Positions 33,737-45,836 are shown, counted from the stretch's first letter. The stretch is DNA of 64,000 bases from Plazaster borealis (GCA_021014325.1 CM037473.1:2866501-2930500); one strand, 5' to 3'. A program made the numbers and translations. Notes: generated from the sequence alone by a model not told the origin.

Positions 33737-35029
33737 CACCTTACAGAAAAGTCACAACTTGTATTAGTGCCCTTACACACGCCAACTTACGGGGTACTTT
33801 TAACAATAAAACAATGCTACCCTACAAGGTTTTCTTTGTTCTAGTGGCACCCCACAGAGGATTTCTTCAGAAAAGGGAATAATAGAACAATGGAAGTACC
33901 CCGTAACTGCCATTATGTAAGGGTGAGTGTACCTAAACGACAAAGGCATATAACTGTGATTATAGTTATAAGCAGATTTTCTTAAAACTGTGTCAACATA
34001 ACTCTGTCCGTTCTCGTGATATTTATTTGTTTACTTGTTTGCTTCTCCATTCCTCGATGTTGACTATATGTATTTTGTTCATTAGAGACAGCGTTCTGTA
34101 ACCCGATAAACCTCCACAAAGGACGATTCTTCTCGTGAGAGTAAGAGGCCTATGGCTGGAAATCCCTGTTTATTATTTTCTTTTTAAGAGTCTGCGAAAC
34201 TCTATAAATCTTTAAGTCTTGAATTAACATTCAGGAACATGTTTTTCCTATCATGGTATTACACATGAATAGTTGGCACCTCGAGAGACAGTTCCAAAGG
34301 CTGTTGAACGAGGGAGACATGAATGTTAATAACCTATCAATGACAGGTGTACTATAAAGGGTTCATGTATGATCAGAGAGCATTTGGGGACGAGGTTGAC
34401 ACGGTTTTACAATTTGTCCTTCCTTCGTGGTTTCATCAACCGTTCTGGCTAGAGTTAGGGGTCTGGGTTAGGGTTGGCCAAAATAAATTGTTTGTTTGTC
34501 CTCATCCGACCGACCGTCTTTTGCGTCGCGCCCGAAATTTGGTGGGGGGCTTTGGGGGGGTTCAAATTGTTTATACAAAATCTCAAACAAATTGGTCGCA
34601 AAATTTCGAAACAGGAAGAAACTATAAAATCTTGTTAGTTGAGCAGTTGTTAGTAATAAAATACTTTTCAAAGACATTTAATTAAAGAGTTCATCAGAGT
34701 GAAAGTGATGTGTTTTGTGTTTGAACTTAATATTTTAATAGGGCCTACTAAAGAGTTTGTATTCCCAAATATAAATCCATATTCCAAAAACACAAAAAAC
34801 AAACAAACAAACAGACAAAATCAACCTACCGACCCTAACAAACGAACAATTTTTGGGGGCCTCATGGTAAACTATAGGCAATGAGTTTTAGGCAATACGC
34901 AAGAAGATAAAATATTCACATTTACATGTTCTCGTAGACGTAATTTAAGTCACTGTTGAATATCTCTTGTGTTATTAAAATGCTCTTTTTTCATGCAGTG
35001 TATTTGGTTACCTCTAACTTGCCTTCAGC
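33737..35029. other. No gene recognised
   Basis: A small foldback around 33775-33925 (TTACGGGGTACTTTTAAC versus AGTACCCCGTAACT) is the only structure seen. The 112-codon frame at 34347 has no recognisable domain. Confidence 0.4.
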
Positions 35030-35600
35030 AGGCCATAGAAGCTGCCTGTAAAGGTTACCTCCAGCTTGCCTGTAAAAATGGCCTCCAACTTGCTTGTAAA
35101 AGTGGCCTCCATCTTGCCTTCAAAAAGGGGCTCCAACTTGCCTGAATAAGTGGCCTCCAACTTACCTGTAAAAGTGGCCTCCAACTTGCCTGTAAAGGTT
35201 GCCTCCTAAATACTTGCCTGTAAAAGTGGCCTCTACATTGCCTGTAAAAGTGGCCTCCATCTTGCCTGTAAAAGTGGTCTCAAACTTGTCTGTAAAAGTG
35301 GCCTCCAACTTTTCTTTAAAAGTGGTCTCCAACTTGCCTATAAAAGTGGCCTCTAACTTGCCTTTAAAAGTCGCCTCGGCCTGTAAAAATGGCCTTCAAC
35401 TTGCCTGCAAGAGTGGCCTCCAACTTGCATGTAAAAGTGGCCTCCATCTTGCCTGTGAAAGTGGCCTCCATCTTGCCTGTAAAAGTGGCCTCCAACTTGC
35501 CAGTATAAGTGGCCTTCAACTTGCCTTTAAGAGTCGCCTCTGCCTGTAAAAGTGGCCTTCAACTTGCCTGTAAAAGTGGCCTCCAACTTGCCTGTAAAAT
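35030..35600 (+). repeat. 24-bp minisatellite
   Basis: More than 20 units of AACTTGCCTGTAAAAGTGGC plus CTCC, with variants (CATCTTGCC, AACTTGCCTTTAAAAG). Because 24 is a multiple of three, one frame stays open for 116 codons (35199-35549), but it encodes only the repeat and has no gene context. Confidence 0.95.
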
Positions 35601-35833
35601 TGCGCTCTTGTGCACAAAAGCCATTTAAACTGAGTTAGCCAATGAATAGATCCTAACTACGCAAAATGTGACGCAACGATACAAATCACCATGACAACAA
35701 CAACAACTCATTTGAAGATGAATCTTATAGTGAAACCAATATTACAAAAAGCTACGATTCAATCTGGGTTCGAGCTTTCTCATTGTCACCATTAGAGGTT
35801 TATACATAATGTGACATTACATTTTGCTCGGCA

Positions 35834-36244
35834 ATTAAAGGGAGTGCACAACATTATCAAGATTGAAAATATAAATGTTCACAGATTTACACATAACCTT
35901 TTAACCGTGGTAGAAAGATGATCATGTTGGGCTTGTTTCACTCCATGAAACATTGCAAAAAATGCCATAGTTTTTGAGAATTTGATATCGCGAGTCCGAA
36001 ATTTGATGTTTGAAAACAATGAAAACATATAAGGTTTGTCCACCTTTTTTTCTCGTGACATCGATTGAGCGTAAACTTGCACGGGTTTGTTGTTTCATGT
36101 ATTTGTTGTGCCACATAAAGTAGTCCTGCAGCCACTTCACGATGAGCATTACAGGGTTTTTGATGGATTTTTCTTGGTAAAACACTGAAGTTAGTGCGGA
36201 TACATGGTCTCTGACAATTTACCAATATTGTCCACATGCTTCAA
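35834..36244 (-). mobile_element. MITE family D, diverged copy
   Basis: TTAAAGGGAGTGCACAACAT at the left, and TTACCAATATTGTCCACATGC at the right. The interior has TTTTTTTCTCGTGACATCGA and ACTTGCACGGGTTTGTTG like other D copies. Confidence 0.7.
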
Positions 36245-36292
36245 GATCATCATAGTTTACCTTTTTATAGAAAAAGATTTATGAAATATCGC

Positions 36293-36635
36293 CTAACATC
36301 ACAAGGCCAGACGGCCACTTTAAGGTGAGGGCTACACTTAACTGATTTGGGCTATCGACCCAAATCAACTGCTACCAGGGGCACGTTCTACCTACTCCTG
36401 GGGCTGAAACAGGGTTACCCCCTTCACAGTCCGTATGATGTAGGCATGGGTATCATCCACTAGGAGCCTGGCTGGTAGAGCAGAATGCAATACCTTCCCA
36501 ACTTTTACAAAGCAATTATTGCTAAGTGCCTTGCTCAAGGGCACAAGTTTCATGACTGGGATTCAAACCCACACTCTGCTGCTGACAACACCTGAGCATG
36601 GGTCCTTTGAACTAGACCGCTCGGCCACGACACGC
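36293..36635 (-). mobile_element. tRNA-derived SINE, type 1
   Basis: Minus strand starts CGTGTCGTGGCCGAGCGGTC and carries the B-box-like GGGTTTGAATCCC. Its body matches 5098-5500, ending in GGCCGTCTGGCCTTGTGAT. Confidence 0.8.
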
Positions 36636-37058
36636 CACAAAGCTGAAGCTCTATCCCTTTGTAAAAAATTGGGCCATCTGAACGCGAGGATAAGCTGTGG
36701 GGTTTTTTATAAACTAAATCAAATATACGGAACAATAGCTAAATACACATTCGGGGCAATTTAATCGTGAAATTGCTGTAGTGATTGGCAGTTATAGTGT
36801 AATGATGTTTGCACAGCTAATGTTGAGCAGGACTACTTTAGCGGTTATATGTCAGTTCCAGTCAGTCAGCATCGACTTGCCCCTGGTCATTGCAATATTA
36901 ATCCAAACATTTATGTAGCGAAGAGGATATAATCACAACAGGCTCGAATTTTACACTGGACTGCAGGTCCGAGATCAGTATTTTAGCGTTGGGCCAGTGA
37001 ACTCATAACTAAACAAGATTTTGGGTCTTGTGTTTTTCATTTGAATTTCAGCAATATC
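36636..37058. other. No gene recognised
   Basis: Nothing recognised apart from short open frames. Confidence 0.45.
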
Positions 37059-37414
37059 TTTAAAGGTATTGTACACTTTTGGTAACAGCTCAAAATCAGT
37101 GTCCACATTTTGTGTGATTCAACATACGCATGAACAAACAAACCTGTGAAAGTTTGAGCTCAATTGGTTCTCGAGGTCACGAGAAAATAGTGAAAAGAGG
37201 CCTTATGTGTTTTCTGTGTTTTCTTTCGAACATTGAGTTTTTATCACGCGTGATAAAAACTATTGTTTTACTCGTTTCTCAGAAACGATGGCATTAGGCA
37301 GAAATATTTTAAGGAACCCTTTTTACCATTACTTACTTTAAATCATGTAAGTTATGTGTGAATCTGTGAACATTTGTGTTTTTCGATCTTACCAATGGTG
37401 TACAGGGCCTTTAA
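37059..37414 (+). mobile_element. MITE family D, full copy
   Basis: TTAAAGGTATTGTACACTTTTGG to CAATGGTGTACAGGGCCTTTAA, very close to the copy at 19852. The right TTAA is shared with the next MITE. Confidence 0.85.
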
Positions 37415-37808
37415 AGGCATCGTACACATTTGGTAATGACTCTGAAAAGTTATGGCAATAAAAACTTACTTCGTAAGAAGTACAGCAGCTTTGGATAGTA
37501 TAATGCATTTTGAGAGACTTTTTACTTCGAAGGACTGCGGTTATGGACAAATATATCCCTTTTTATCCCCAAAATATTTTGAATATTGAGAAGCGTTATA
37601 CGGTAACGCTTCTCAGAGTGTGTATTCCAATTGCAGATTATTCTTCCTGCGTGGACATAACCGCTCCAGATTTTCGGCAATATCTCAAAAACGCTAGCAC
37701 CTTTTGAAATGAAATTTTCACAGGTATAGTTTTATGGTATATATCTACAACTATATAGGATTGAAACAAACAATAGGCTCCAATTACAAACGTGTACGAT
37801 GCCTTTAA
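37411..37808 (+). mobile_element. MITE family C, copy 6
   Basis: TTAAAGGCATCGTACACATT to GTGTACGATGCCTTTAA; central palindrome near 37575-37615. Confidence 0.85.
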
Positions 37809-38093
37809 CATGTTCAAATGTTGATATTGAGTCTTATACCTTCCAATTCATTTGAGGACTGAAGTACACGTTATACACATGAAGACAAAATTAGATCGAG
37901 ATTTTCTTACACTACTTAGTGCTAATGTGAAAAAGAAAAAAGAAATTAATGCAAGTTAGACTGGGCCAGGAAATTATTTTCTCATTTTGATTCTGGTCTT
38001 GTAACAAAAATTCTGATCCAGTAAACAATTTAAGCTACGAGTCTTGTGGTCTTGCAGATTCCCCCCCCCCCAATTTCGAGCCCAGCACACCAT

Positions 38094-38325
38094 TACTGCA
38101 AACATTGGGGTGTTCAATTTGACACATTGGGTGTTGTCACATAAATAGATAACAAAGAGAAAATCAAAATTAACATTCCAGGGTGTTTAAATAACACAAA
38201 TGTGATTGTTTTTGCAGAAAGTAGTGTTATTTTAACACACTATGGTGTAAATTTTAATTATTTTGGGGGTATCTATATGGGACAACATCCATGGTGTCAA
38301 TTTTAACACCCCGGTTTTTACAGTG
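38094..38325. mobile_element. MITE family A, copy 7
   Basis: TACTGCAAACATTGGGG to CCCCGGTTTTTACAGTG, full length. Confidence 0.85.
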
Positions 38326-39282
38326 AACAGAAAATAATGTTATTATACAAAAATACAAACTTTAAGAAGGATACATTGTCCAACATCCTATGGGAAATGC
38401 TGGACTCTGAAACCTGATTCCATGTTAGGCAAGCTATTCGATTATTTCTGCACAGGCTTTTTTTTTTCAACCTTGTCTAACCGATCATTGTCAAATAACT
38501 ACTCGGCCAAAGAAAAATAGCATTCCACTTTTGTTTGCAAACCGAGCTGCGTGTGAGAGAGTACGTCTACACAGCGCATTGACCTTCTGCGTACAGTGGA
38601 ACAGACACGCACTATCAATAAATCCAGTAACTTGACTGACTGAATTTGACAGTCATTATATCATCTACGGGTGGATTCTACGAATGTCGCGTACTTTTTT
38701 TTTTGCCTACTTGCTCCCAACTATCGTTACAGTAACAGAAGAATAAATTAATTGGCAACGGGGGTTTAGGGGGAATGTTTATCAAAGTCTGTCGACTGGA
38801 GGGGGTACTGGCGGATGTTGCGGGGGATTCATCCATTAAGAAATGGGAACTGAAGTGTTAATCATAGTTATTGATGTCAGGAATGAAGAGTTGGGACAGA
38901 TATCAAGAGTGCATCTAATAAAAAAACGATTATGAGTGTATCGTTTATCGTGCTTAGAGTACGGAAAATGCTATTCACCACGTCCGATACTTCATGAATG
39001 TTCCAGTAGAAATTTTCTCACTAACAGAGCTGCCCTTTACCGAGGAGAAAACGCCCTACTGCCCCTGCCCTTTCAAAAAAGAAGCATCAGGCCTGTAATA
39101 TGCTCTAAATAGTGTAACAGAAAGTACGATCTGGGGAGGAGGTTGACAACTTGACGGGCCTGTACATTATTTGAGATTGTTCGTTTTGAAATATAAAACA
39201 AAGAATGCAGGAAGTGATGGCGTAGTGAACAGTGGCAGGTAGTGAACAGCAGTCGGGGCGAGGTGACTTGAGCTGCCCAGGG
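38326..39282. other. No gene recognised
   Basis: No exon or repeat copy recognised. Confidence 0.4.
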
Positions 39283-39421
39283 GTCGATTTCACAAAACTC
39301 TTCCTAACTTAGGACTAGTCCTATAGGCAATGCTAAGAGATAGGACTAGTCTTAAGTTAAGACCAGTTACTGGTCCTAACTTCAGATAAGACTAGTCTTA
39401 TCTCTTGTGAAATCGCCCCCT
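39283..39421. mobile_element. Small palindromic element, family J
   Basis: GGTCGATTTCACAAAACTC at the left and TCTTGTGAAATCGCCCCC at the right. The arms repeat GGACTAGTCCTA, GACTAGTCTTA and TAAGTTAAGACC. It is 139 bp and non-coding. Confidence 0.75.
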
Positions 39422-39984
39422 CTAGACCCCCCCCCCCTCCCGAATTCGATCGAAGAGAAATAAACAAGAACATATCGATTAGCATCAATTAGCGACTGTA
39501 TATAAAAAATAAACTGATGCAAAAAAATTCAATTTTATTGAAATCAGTCTGACAGGTGCACTTTATAAACCGATCATAATAAAGGGAGGGGGAAAAGCGC
39601 ACGCGATCGGACTTTCCTGGCATTTCCTGTTGGTGAGTGCTGCAGTTAGACAAGTGTATAATAAATACTCATGAAGGTTTGTTCTCCAGACTATCAGTTC
39701 CGTGATGCATAAATGATATGGTTCAGTACATCATTGTAATTAATTGGTAAATTATAAAGCCCCGAATTGTTATTTTACAACCCACCTGACCAACTCTCCC
39801 CCCCCCCAGAAAAAAAAAATAAACCCACGAAAAAACGGACAAAAACGGACAAAAAACGGGGAAAAACGAGGAAAAAAGGAAGAAAAACCAATATTAAATA
39901 ATGATAATAATAAATATGTTTTTGGGGGTTTGCCTATAATCACGTGATTATGTCACGATAAATTGTATACCGTATATATGTATC

Positions 39985-40340
39985 TAGATTTTCGGCAATA
40001 TTTCTTTTGAAATGAAATTTCCACAGGTTAGTTTTATGGTATATATCTACAACTTTATACAGGGGCGGATCCAGGATTTTCCAAACGGGGGGGCGTGAAA
40101 ATATACCAAGCAGCAAAATGATAAATGAAGTTTGTTGCGCCTGCGTAACACAAAGCTTCCCCATTTCTCCCTCCCCTTCTCTCTCTCCCCCTTTTTTTCT
40201 TTTCTCCCTCTTTTTTTTTTTTTTTTTTTTATGAAAAAGGGGGGCGTGCGCCCCCCCCCACGCCCCCCCTGGATCCGCGCCTGTTATAGGTTTTAAACAA
40301 ACAATAGGCTCCAATTACCAAAAGTGTACGATGCCTTTAA
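39985..40340 (+). mobile_element. MITE family C, right half, interrupted
   Basis: TTTTCGGCAATATTTCTTTTG through TTTTATGGTATATATCTACA, then a 224-bp insertion, then TTATAGGTTTTAAACAAACA to GTACGATGCCTTTAA. Confidence 0.8.
40060..40283. mobile_element. hAT-like MITE nested in MITE C
   Basis: Terminal inverted repeats CAGGGGCGGATCCAGG and CCTGGATCCGCGCCTG, a pattern widespread among non-autonomous hAT elements. TTATA is repeated immediately on both flanks; hAT duplications are usually 8 bp, so the longer target copy may have decayed. Confidence 0.75.
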
Positions 40341-41682
40341 GTCGTTTTCCTATAGCTATTTTTTTTGTTAATGAAGAAATGATACAGAGCAGATTAATAA
40401 CTGTAAATAATCACTGTTATTATCTATTTATTGATTGTTGATTTTTGTTATTGAATACCAGAGAACAATGTTTGCCGCAACAAAGACCATTTACATGAAA
40501 TCTCTCTATGAACTGCGGTGGTTCTGAAAATAACCGGTGGTGTAACCAGTTATTGTTTCGATCAGTATGCTCTGACCATCTTCAGGAGAAAAAGCTTGAC
40601 TCTGATGCTGCAGGCTGCGTATAAAGTACTTTGGGATTGTTCTATGATTCGCGAAGGTGGTGGGACGATCGAAAAGGATCATGTGGGTGAGGACAACTCG
40701 GGGATCAGCTCAAGAAAATAGGACAGCTGTTGCCCGAATAGCCTGCCCTCCAGCCAATGCTGTGTTTGAAAGCGTAAGAAGGATTCCGAGCCGTATCGCA
40801 AGGGATCGGAATTCCCGACTGACGTTGTGATCCAAGACTATATTGGCCGATACCAGATTTGTTTCTCAATAAATCAAGCGTCCAAGGAAATCCACCTTTT
40901 ACAAACTAAAGTTGTCATTGAGCTCAGTAAACCATAAGATGGTTTAAATGCATTGCTCAACCCATATAATTCATCAAAAGTACTTTCACATCGGGGGAAT
41001 GTATAAAGTGACTCTTTTGATCTTGAGTGATGGAAATGATATGCGCAGCTGGGCGGTTAATTGAAGCTTTGCGGAGCAGAACGGCATCCAATCATCGTTG
41101 TTATTACTTCAATATGGTATACTTCGTCCTAGCAGATTTGAAGAAACACTAACACATCTTGTCGTGTGGGTCTTTTAGAAACCTCAGCTTGGCCTCCAGC
41201 TCCGGCTCGGGCTCCGTCATCAAATTTGGAGCAGTGTACATTTTGCGCGTCGTTTCCAACATCAAACGGAGCCCGGAGTCCGGAGACACAGCCCAAACCG
41301 ACGTTTTGAAAAGGCCCCTAGTCTTCTCTGTGCAGCTTCCAACTCTAGGTGGCAGCAGACTAACCAGGTAAATTTCTATCTTTTACGTAGTTCTGAGCAT
41401 GCGCACATTTCCGAGAACAATGAATTTACCAAGTATGTCTGCTGCTACATGTCTCAAAATATCTTCAATATTTCAAAAACCGGTCAATTTCACGAAGCCT
41501 GTAAGCACAGATTTTCTGCTTACTCTGCGGCCTTTCAGTTGTAAGCAGATGAGTAATACAATAATGCAAATCCAACGTGAACGAATCTTCTTGATCGTTT
41601 AAGAATTCTTACACATTTTTCAGCTGTGTTTTATTAAGCACATAGACAATTTCTCACCGCAGAACAGCTTGATGAAACTTGC
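40341..41682. other. No gene recognised
   Basis: Dispersed repeat P recurs at 40500-40585. The segment 41365-41455 (AGTTCTGAGCATGCGCACAT, GTCTGCTGC) recurs at 44865-44955 and in part at 57550-57625. No supported exon. Confidence 0.45.
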
Positions 41683-41884
41683 ACCCGGACCTAATATCAT
41701 AGAGCTGCTTATTAGCACAAAAAGTAGCTGAACACAACAACAGTATGCTTACCAGAATCCAGGTTACCAGCCAAAATGCCATCTAACATGCACAATCCAT
41801 GACTGGTGTCCTGTTTATTGTTGCTTAGCTGGAAGCTGTTAAGCATAATTTTCTGCTGAAAAGCAGCTTTATGAAATTGGGCGG
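41683..41884. mobile_element. MITE family E, copy 2
   Basis: ATCATAGAGCTGCTTATTAG to AGCAGCTTTATGAAATTGGGC. An additional half copy lies at 41945-42010. Confidence 0.7.
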
Positions 41885-42224
41885 ATAGGTCTCTCCTGTG
41901 GCTCACCGCGCATGGCACAGCCCTCGTTATAGTCCATGTTTGACTGGTTATCTGTCTCTGCTTAGCAATATTTGGTTTGTGTGCTTAAGAAATTTGCATG
42001 CTTAGCATAATTTGTATCCCATCCCCTTGTTTAAACATTTTGAGTGAGTGTTCCATAGCATTTCCTGGCAGGCAAGATGTAATGGTCATATCTAAAACTG
42101 AAATGCCCCAGATCTCTACTGTCAAGGATAACTGAAAAAACTGAAGTTTCTACATTGTCTCCTTTAAGAAAGTTGGTGTGATGTTTCCATTAGTATGGAA
42201 GCGTTTTGCCGCCACATGAATAAA

Positions 42225-42292
42225 CAATATATATATCTCTTACCGTGTACGTACACTATAACCTATCGTGTACGTACACGATAAGAGAGATA
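42225..42292. repeat. Palindrome with GTGTACGTACAC cores
   Basis: TATCTCTTACCGTGTACGTA and TACGTACACGATAAGAGAGATA face each other across about 15 bp. Each arm contains the self-complementary GTGTACGTACAC. It is the only copy seen. Confidence 0.75.
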
Positions 42293-42460
42293 CGCTTCCG
42301 TACATAAGAAAGCTTTGCCGAGTAAATAAATTCAGATTCAGATATCGGAAGTTCAACATTTTGTAACGTAGTTTCAGCGTTAAATCGACAACAAAAAAGC
42401 TGTTTAGCTTTGACATTGTACGTGCCACTTTCTTCATAATGTGTGCTCCTTTCTTCAAGT

Positions 42461-42780
42461 GGCGTGTCGTGGTCGATCGGTTAAGAGAACCGGACTCAAG
42501 CTCTGGTGTTTCTGATCAGCAGAGTGTGGGTTCGAGTCCCGATCGTGGTGCTTGTGTCCTTGGGCAAGATACTTTACCATAATTGCTTTGTCCTTCGGAT
42601 GGGGATATTTAGCCGAGGTCCCGTGTACTAGGATTGGTAGTGCACGTAAAAGAACCCAAAACACTTATCATGGAAGAGTAGGGGTTAACCCTGGTGTTTG
42701 TGGTTCACATCAACCACACTAGTTTACAGGTTTCCTCAGGCTTGCGAGCTACAGAGCTAAGAACACTGAGCATCCTTGGT
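42461..42780 (+). mobile_element. tRNA-derived SINE, type 5
   Basis: GGCGTGTCGTGGTCGATCGG head, B-box GGGTTCGAGTCCCGAT, then CCTTCGGATGGGGATATTTA and GCACGTAAAAGAACCC. Same family as 59641-60031, with a diverged 3' end. Confidence 0.8.
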
Positions 42781-42787
42781 TTCATTA

Positions 42788-43131
42788 CCAGGGGCAAATT
42801 TCATATAAGCGCTGCTGAACGGTAAGCACATTTTCGTGCTAATTTGCTTAAGCGTAAGCGTATTTCACAGGTAAGCAAGAAAGTTAGGCGGCCAGTTTGC
42901 GCATTCACCATGGATTTGCATTGTTACGTCATTCATTTTCATACAGTAAGCACCGGAAGGTTTAGCATGCCTTTTCGTGTGCTTACGGTTAGCAGCGCTA
43001 TGAAATGAAAAATCGCACAGTAAGCACAAAATCGGCCGTTAAGCAGCTCTATGAGAATGGGCCCTTGTCGTGTGCTTACGGTTAGCAGCGCTATAAAATG
43101 GAAAATCGCGCAGTAAGCACAAAATTGGCCG
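42788..43131. mobile_element. MITE family E-related cluster
   Basis: Two closely similar units (43000-43065 and 43068-43131) with TGCTTACGGTTAGCAGCGCTAT and AGTAAGCACAAAAT-x-GGCCGTTAA. An outer copy begins at 42788. The second unit is interrupted by MITE B. Confidence 0.65.
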
Positions 43132-43495
43132 TTAAAGGCACTGAACACGTTTGGTAATTGTCAAAGACCAGTGTTCTCACTTGGTGTATCCCATAATGCA
43201 TAAAATAACAAGCCTGTGAAAGTTTGGGCTCAATTGGTCATCGAAGTTGCAACAAAATGATAAAAGAAAAGACACCCTTGTTGTACAAATTTGAGTGCTT
43301 TCAGATAGGAATAAAACTTCTTGCAAGAAGTTTTTATTATTTTAGTGAGAAATTACCTCATTCTCAAAAACTACGTTACTTCAGAGGGAGTCGTTTCCTT
43401 CAATACTATCGACAGCTCTCTATTGCTTGTTACCAAGTAAACTTTTATGCTAATATTTGTTTTGAGTCATTACCAAACGTGTACGATACCTTTAA
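43132..43495 (+). mobile_element. MITE family B, copy 6, with intact empty-site relative
   Basis: TTAAAGGCACTGAACACGTT to GTACGATACCTTTAA. Removing it and one TTAA rejoins GGCCG-TTAA-GCAGCTCTATGA, which is the uninterrupted sequence at 43038-43055. Confidence 0.92.
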
Positions 43496-44082
43496 GCAGC
43501 TCTATGAAATTGGGCCCTGAAATATAATAATAATAATTATTATCATTATTCTAAAAAGTTGATAAAATCGTCCACTTTCATGATTCTGTTTCCTTCCAGT
43601 TATTTGTGTATACACGTTGTGCCTGCTGAAAGTGCAGACTCAGTTGATGTCATGTTTTGAACGTAAGTTAGGAGTCACATCCTCAAATACGATACAGCCT
43701 TCAAACATGACGCGAGGACGTTTGTAAACTGATTTCAACATAACAAGATCCATTTATCCCTTCACCGTAAGCCTTGTTGAGCTAATTGTTAATTGGGATG
43801 CGCCAGATGGTTCATCACGAGGCAGGGGTTTGTTGGATGACAACCTTCTTCTCATAAGACAACGGACAGTGATAAGTTTTAGACACTGTGGGTGGGACAA
43901 TGATTATTAGGTCGTCCCCGTAGGTGTTCGGTTATGGCACTAATTGGACGTGGAGGGTGCACCATGTTCGACCAGTTTGTAATTATCTAAACAGATACGT
44001 GCACAGCGTGTGAAGTAAATACACTTTGGTCTATTTTGGGGGGGATGGGGTGTGGGGGTTAGACAATTTTATGCAAACAAAA

Positions 44083-44450
44083 TTAAAGGCTCTGTATACG
44101 TTTGGTGATGACTCTGAAAATTAATGGCAATAAAAACTTACTTGGTAAGGAGTCAGCAGCTGTGGGTAGTATAATGCATTTTTAGAAACTTTTTACTTAG
44201 AAGTACTGCGGGTTATGGAAAAAGATATAAATTTCTATCCCCAACAATTTGAATCTGAGAAGCGTTACTGACAGTAACGTTTCTCAGATTGTGTATTCTT
44301 CCTGCGTGGACATGCTCTTGATTTTCGGCAACATTTATTTCAAAAACGCTACCACCTTTTGAAATGAAATTTCAGCAGGTTGTTTTTTTTAGGATATAGG
44401 ATTGAAACAAACAGTGGGCTCCAATTACCAAACGTATAGAATCTCTTTAA
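44083..44450 (+). mobile_element. MITE family C, copy 8
   Basis: TTAAAGGCTCTGTATACG to ACGTATAGAATCTCTTTAA; the central palindrome GCGTTACTGACAGTAACGTT is at about 44260-44283. Confidence 0.85.
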
Positions 44451-44474
44451 ACAGTGACTGTCATTGATAAACAC

Positions 44475-44870
44475 ATCTTAAAATAAAACTTTAAAAACAT
44501 ACTGACAGAGTGGACACATTTTATACACATGCACAACATTGGTAATTGTCATAGACCCAGTATCTGCACATTAGGTTGACCCAACATGAAATAACAAACC
44601 TGTGAAATTTTGGGCTCAATCGATCATTGGAGTCACAGGCAAATAGTGAGAAAAAAGTCTTATATGTTTTCTCTGGGTTTTGGGTGTTTTTGTTTAGTTT
44701 AATCTCATGAGCTTATAACTAATTGTTTTACTCATTATTTGCTCAAAAACTATAACATTTCTGGGAAAGATATTTCAAGGGAGGTTTTTCCACTATGATC
44801 ATCTTTATACCATGTAAGTTATGTGCAAATCTGTGAACATTTCTATTTCCAATCTTACCAGGTAAATTTC
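44475..44870 (+). mobile_element. MITE family D, diverged copy
   Basis: Contains CACAACATTGGTAATTGTCAT, TGAAATTTTGGGCTCAATCG, ATGTAAGTTATGTGCAAATC and TTCCAATCTTACCA. The 3' terminus is replaced by another repeat at 44865. Confidence 0.6.
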
Positions 44871-45328
44871 CATTGTATACGTAGTTCTGAGCATGCACAC
44901 ATTACCAAGAACCATGGGTTTACCTGATAAGTCTGCTGCCACCTAGCGTCCAAAAAGTCCCCCATTGGAACATTCAAATAAATAACAAAGTGCACAGACA
45001 AATTTTTTCACAACTGAAGTTAAACTTTAATTGGTAATGCAAGCTCAATCAAATGATTATGTTATGTTAACACGTAAACGTTTGTTTACGTCCGTGCTCA
45101 GTGTTTCCTTTCTGTTCGAATTTCAGCAAAGGATTATCTGCGAATCATTTTAGCTCATTAAATTCATAACATTAACATCTAGTATCAACCGAAAGAGAAC
45201 ATTATTCGTAGTAAATGTTGATGGATTCCCCAAGAAGCAAAATACTTTAACCACTTCCTACAATAAATTTCAACATGAAAAAATCATAGCATGGAATAAT
45301 ATTTAGGCCACCGAAATCTCTACAGTGT

Positions 45329-45517
45329 CCAATTTTATAGAGTTGTGTAATTAAGCACAACAAGTAGCTCTGCGGCACAAAACAATTGTGCTTACCGGTT
45401 ACCAGTCAAAATACCATTTCATATGTGCCATTTGTAACTGGTTTCCTGCTTCGTTTTCTTAGAAGGACATTATTTAGTAGCATTTTCTGTTTGGAGCAAC
45501 TGTATGAAATTGGGCAC
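45329..45517. mobile_element. MITE family E, copy 3
   Basis: CCAATTTTATAGAGTTGTG to GCAACTGTATGAAATTGGGC. It lies just downstream of the FSIP2-like gene. Confidence 0.7.
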
Positions 45518-45635
45518 TAAGTAATCTGCAGAAAAAAACAACGTTGCTTGAAACCCTATGAGTATTTTAATTATTGTTGTCCAAACAGATATATATTAAT
45601 CCAGACCTTCAACATCAACAGAGGGCGACATTGCA

Positions 45636-45641
45636 TTTATT
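45636..45641 (-). terminator. Candidate poly(A) signal of the FSIP2-like gene
   Basis: AATAAA on the minus strand about 196 bp beyond the stop codon. The call is positional only. Confidence 0.35.
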
Positions 45642-45836
45642 TCATCAATGTTTTTAAAGTCGGGTTTTTTCCCACCGTACAACAGCTATTCAAACAAAAC
45701 AATTTGAAACTTATAATTATGATCCTTATCAGTAAATGTTTGACAAGAAATACTTGAGAACACAAAAATGCTTAATTCTGAAAACTGTTTTTCTGCTCTA
45801 AATTGCCCCCTGTCTTATCTAAATTATTTGCAAGTA

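Noticed and set aside
34347..34685. 112-codon frame
   Set aside because: No domain, repeats on the opposite strand are equally open, and composition resembles the surrounding non-coding DNA.
35199..35549. 116-codon frame
   Set aside because: Direct product of the 24-bp minisatellite.
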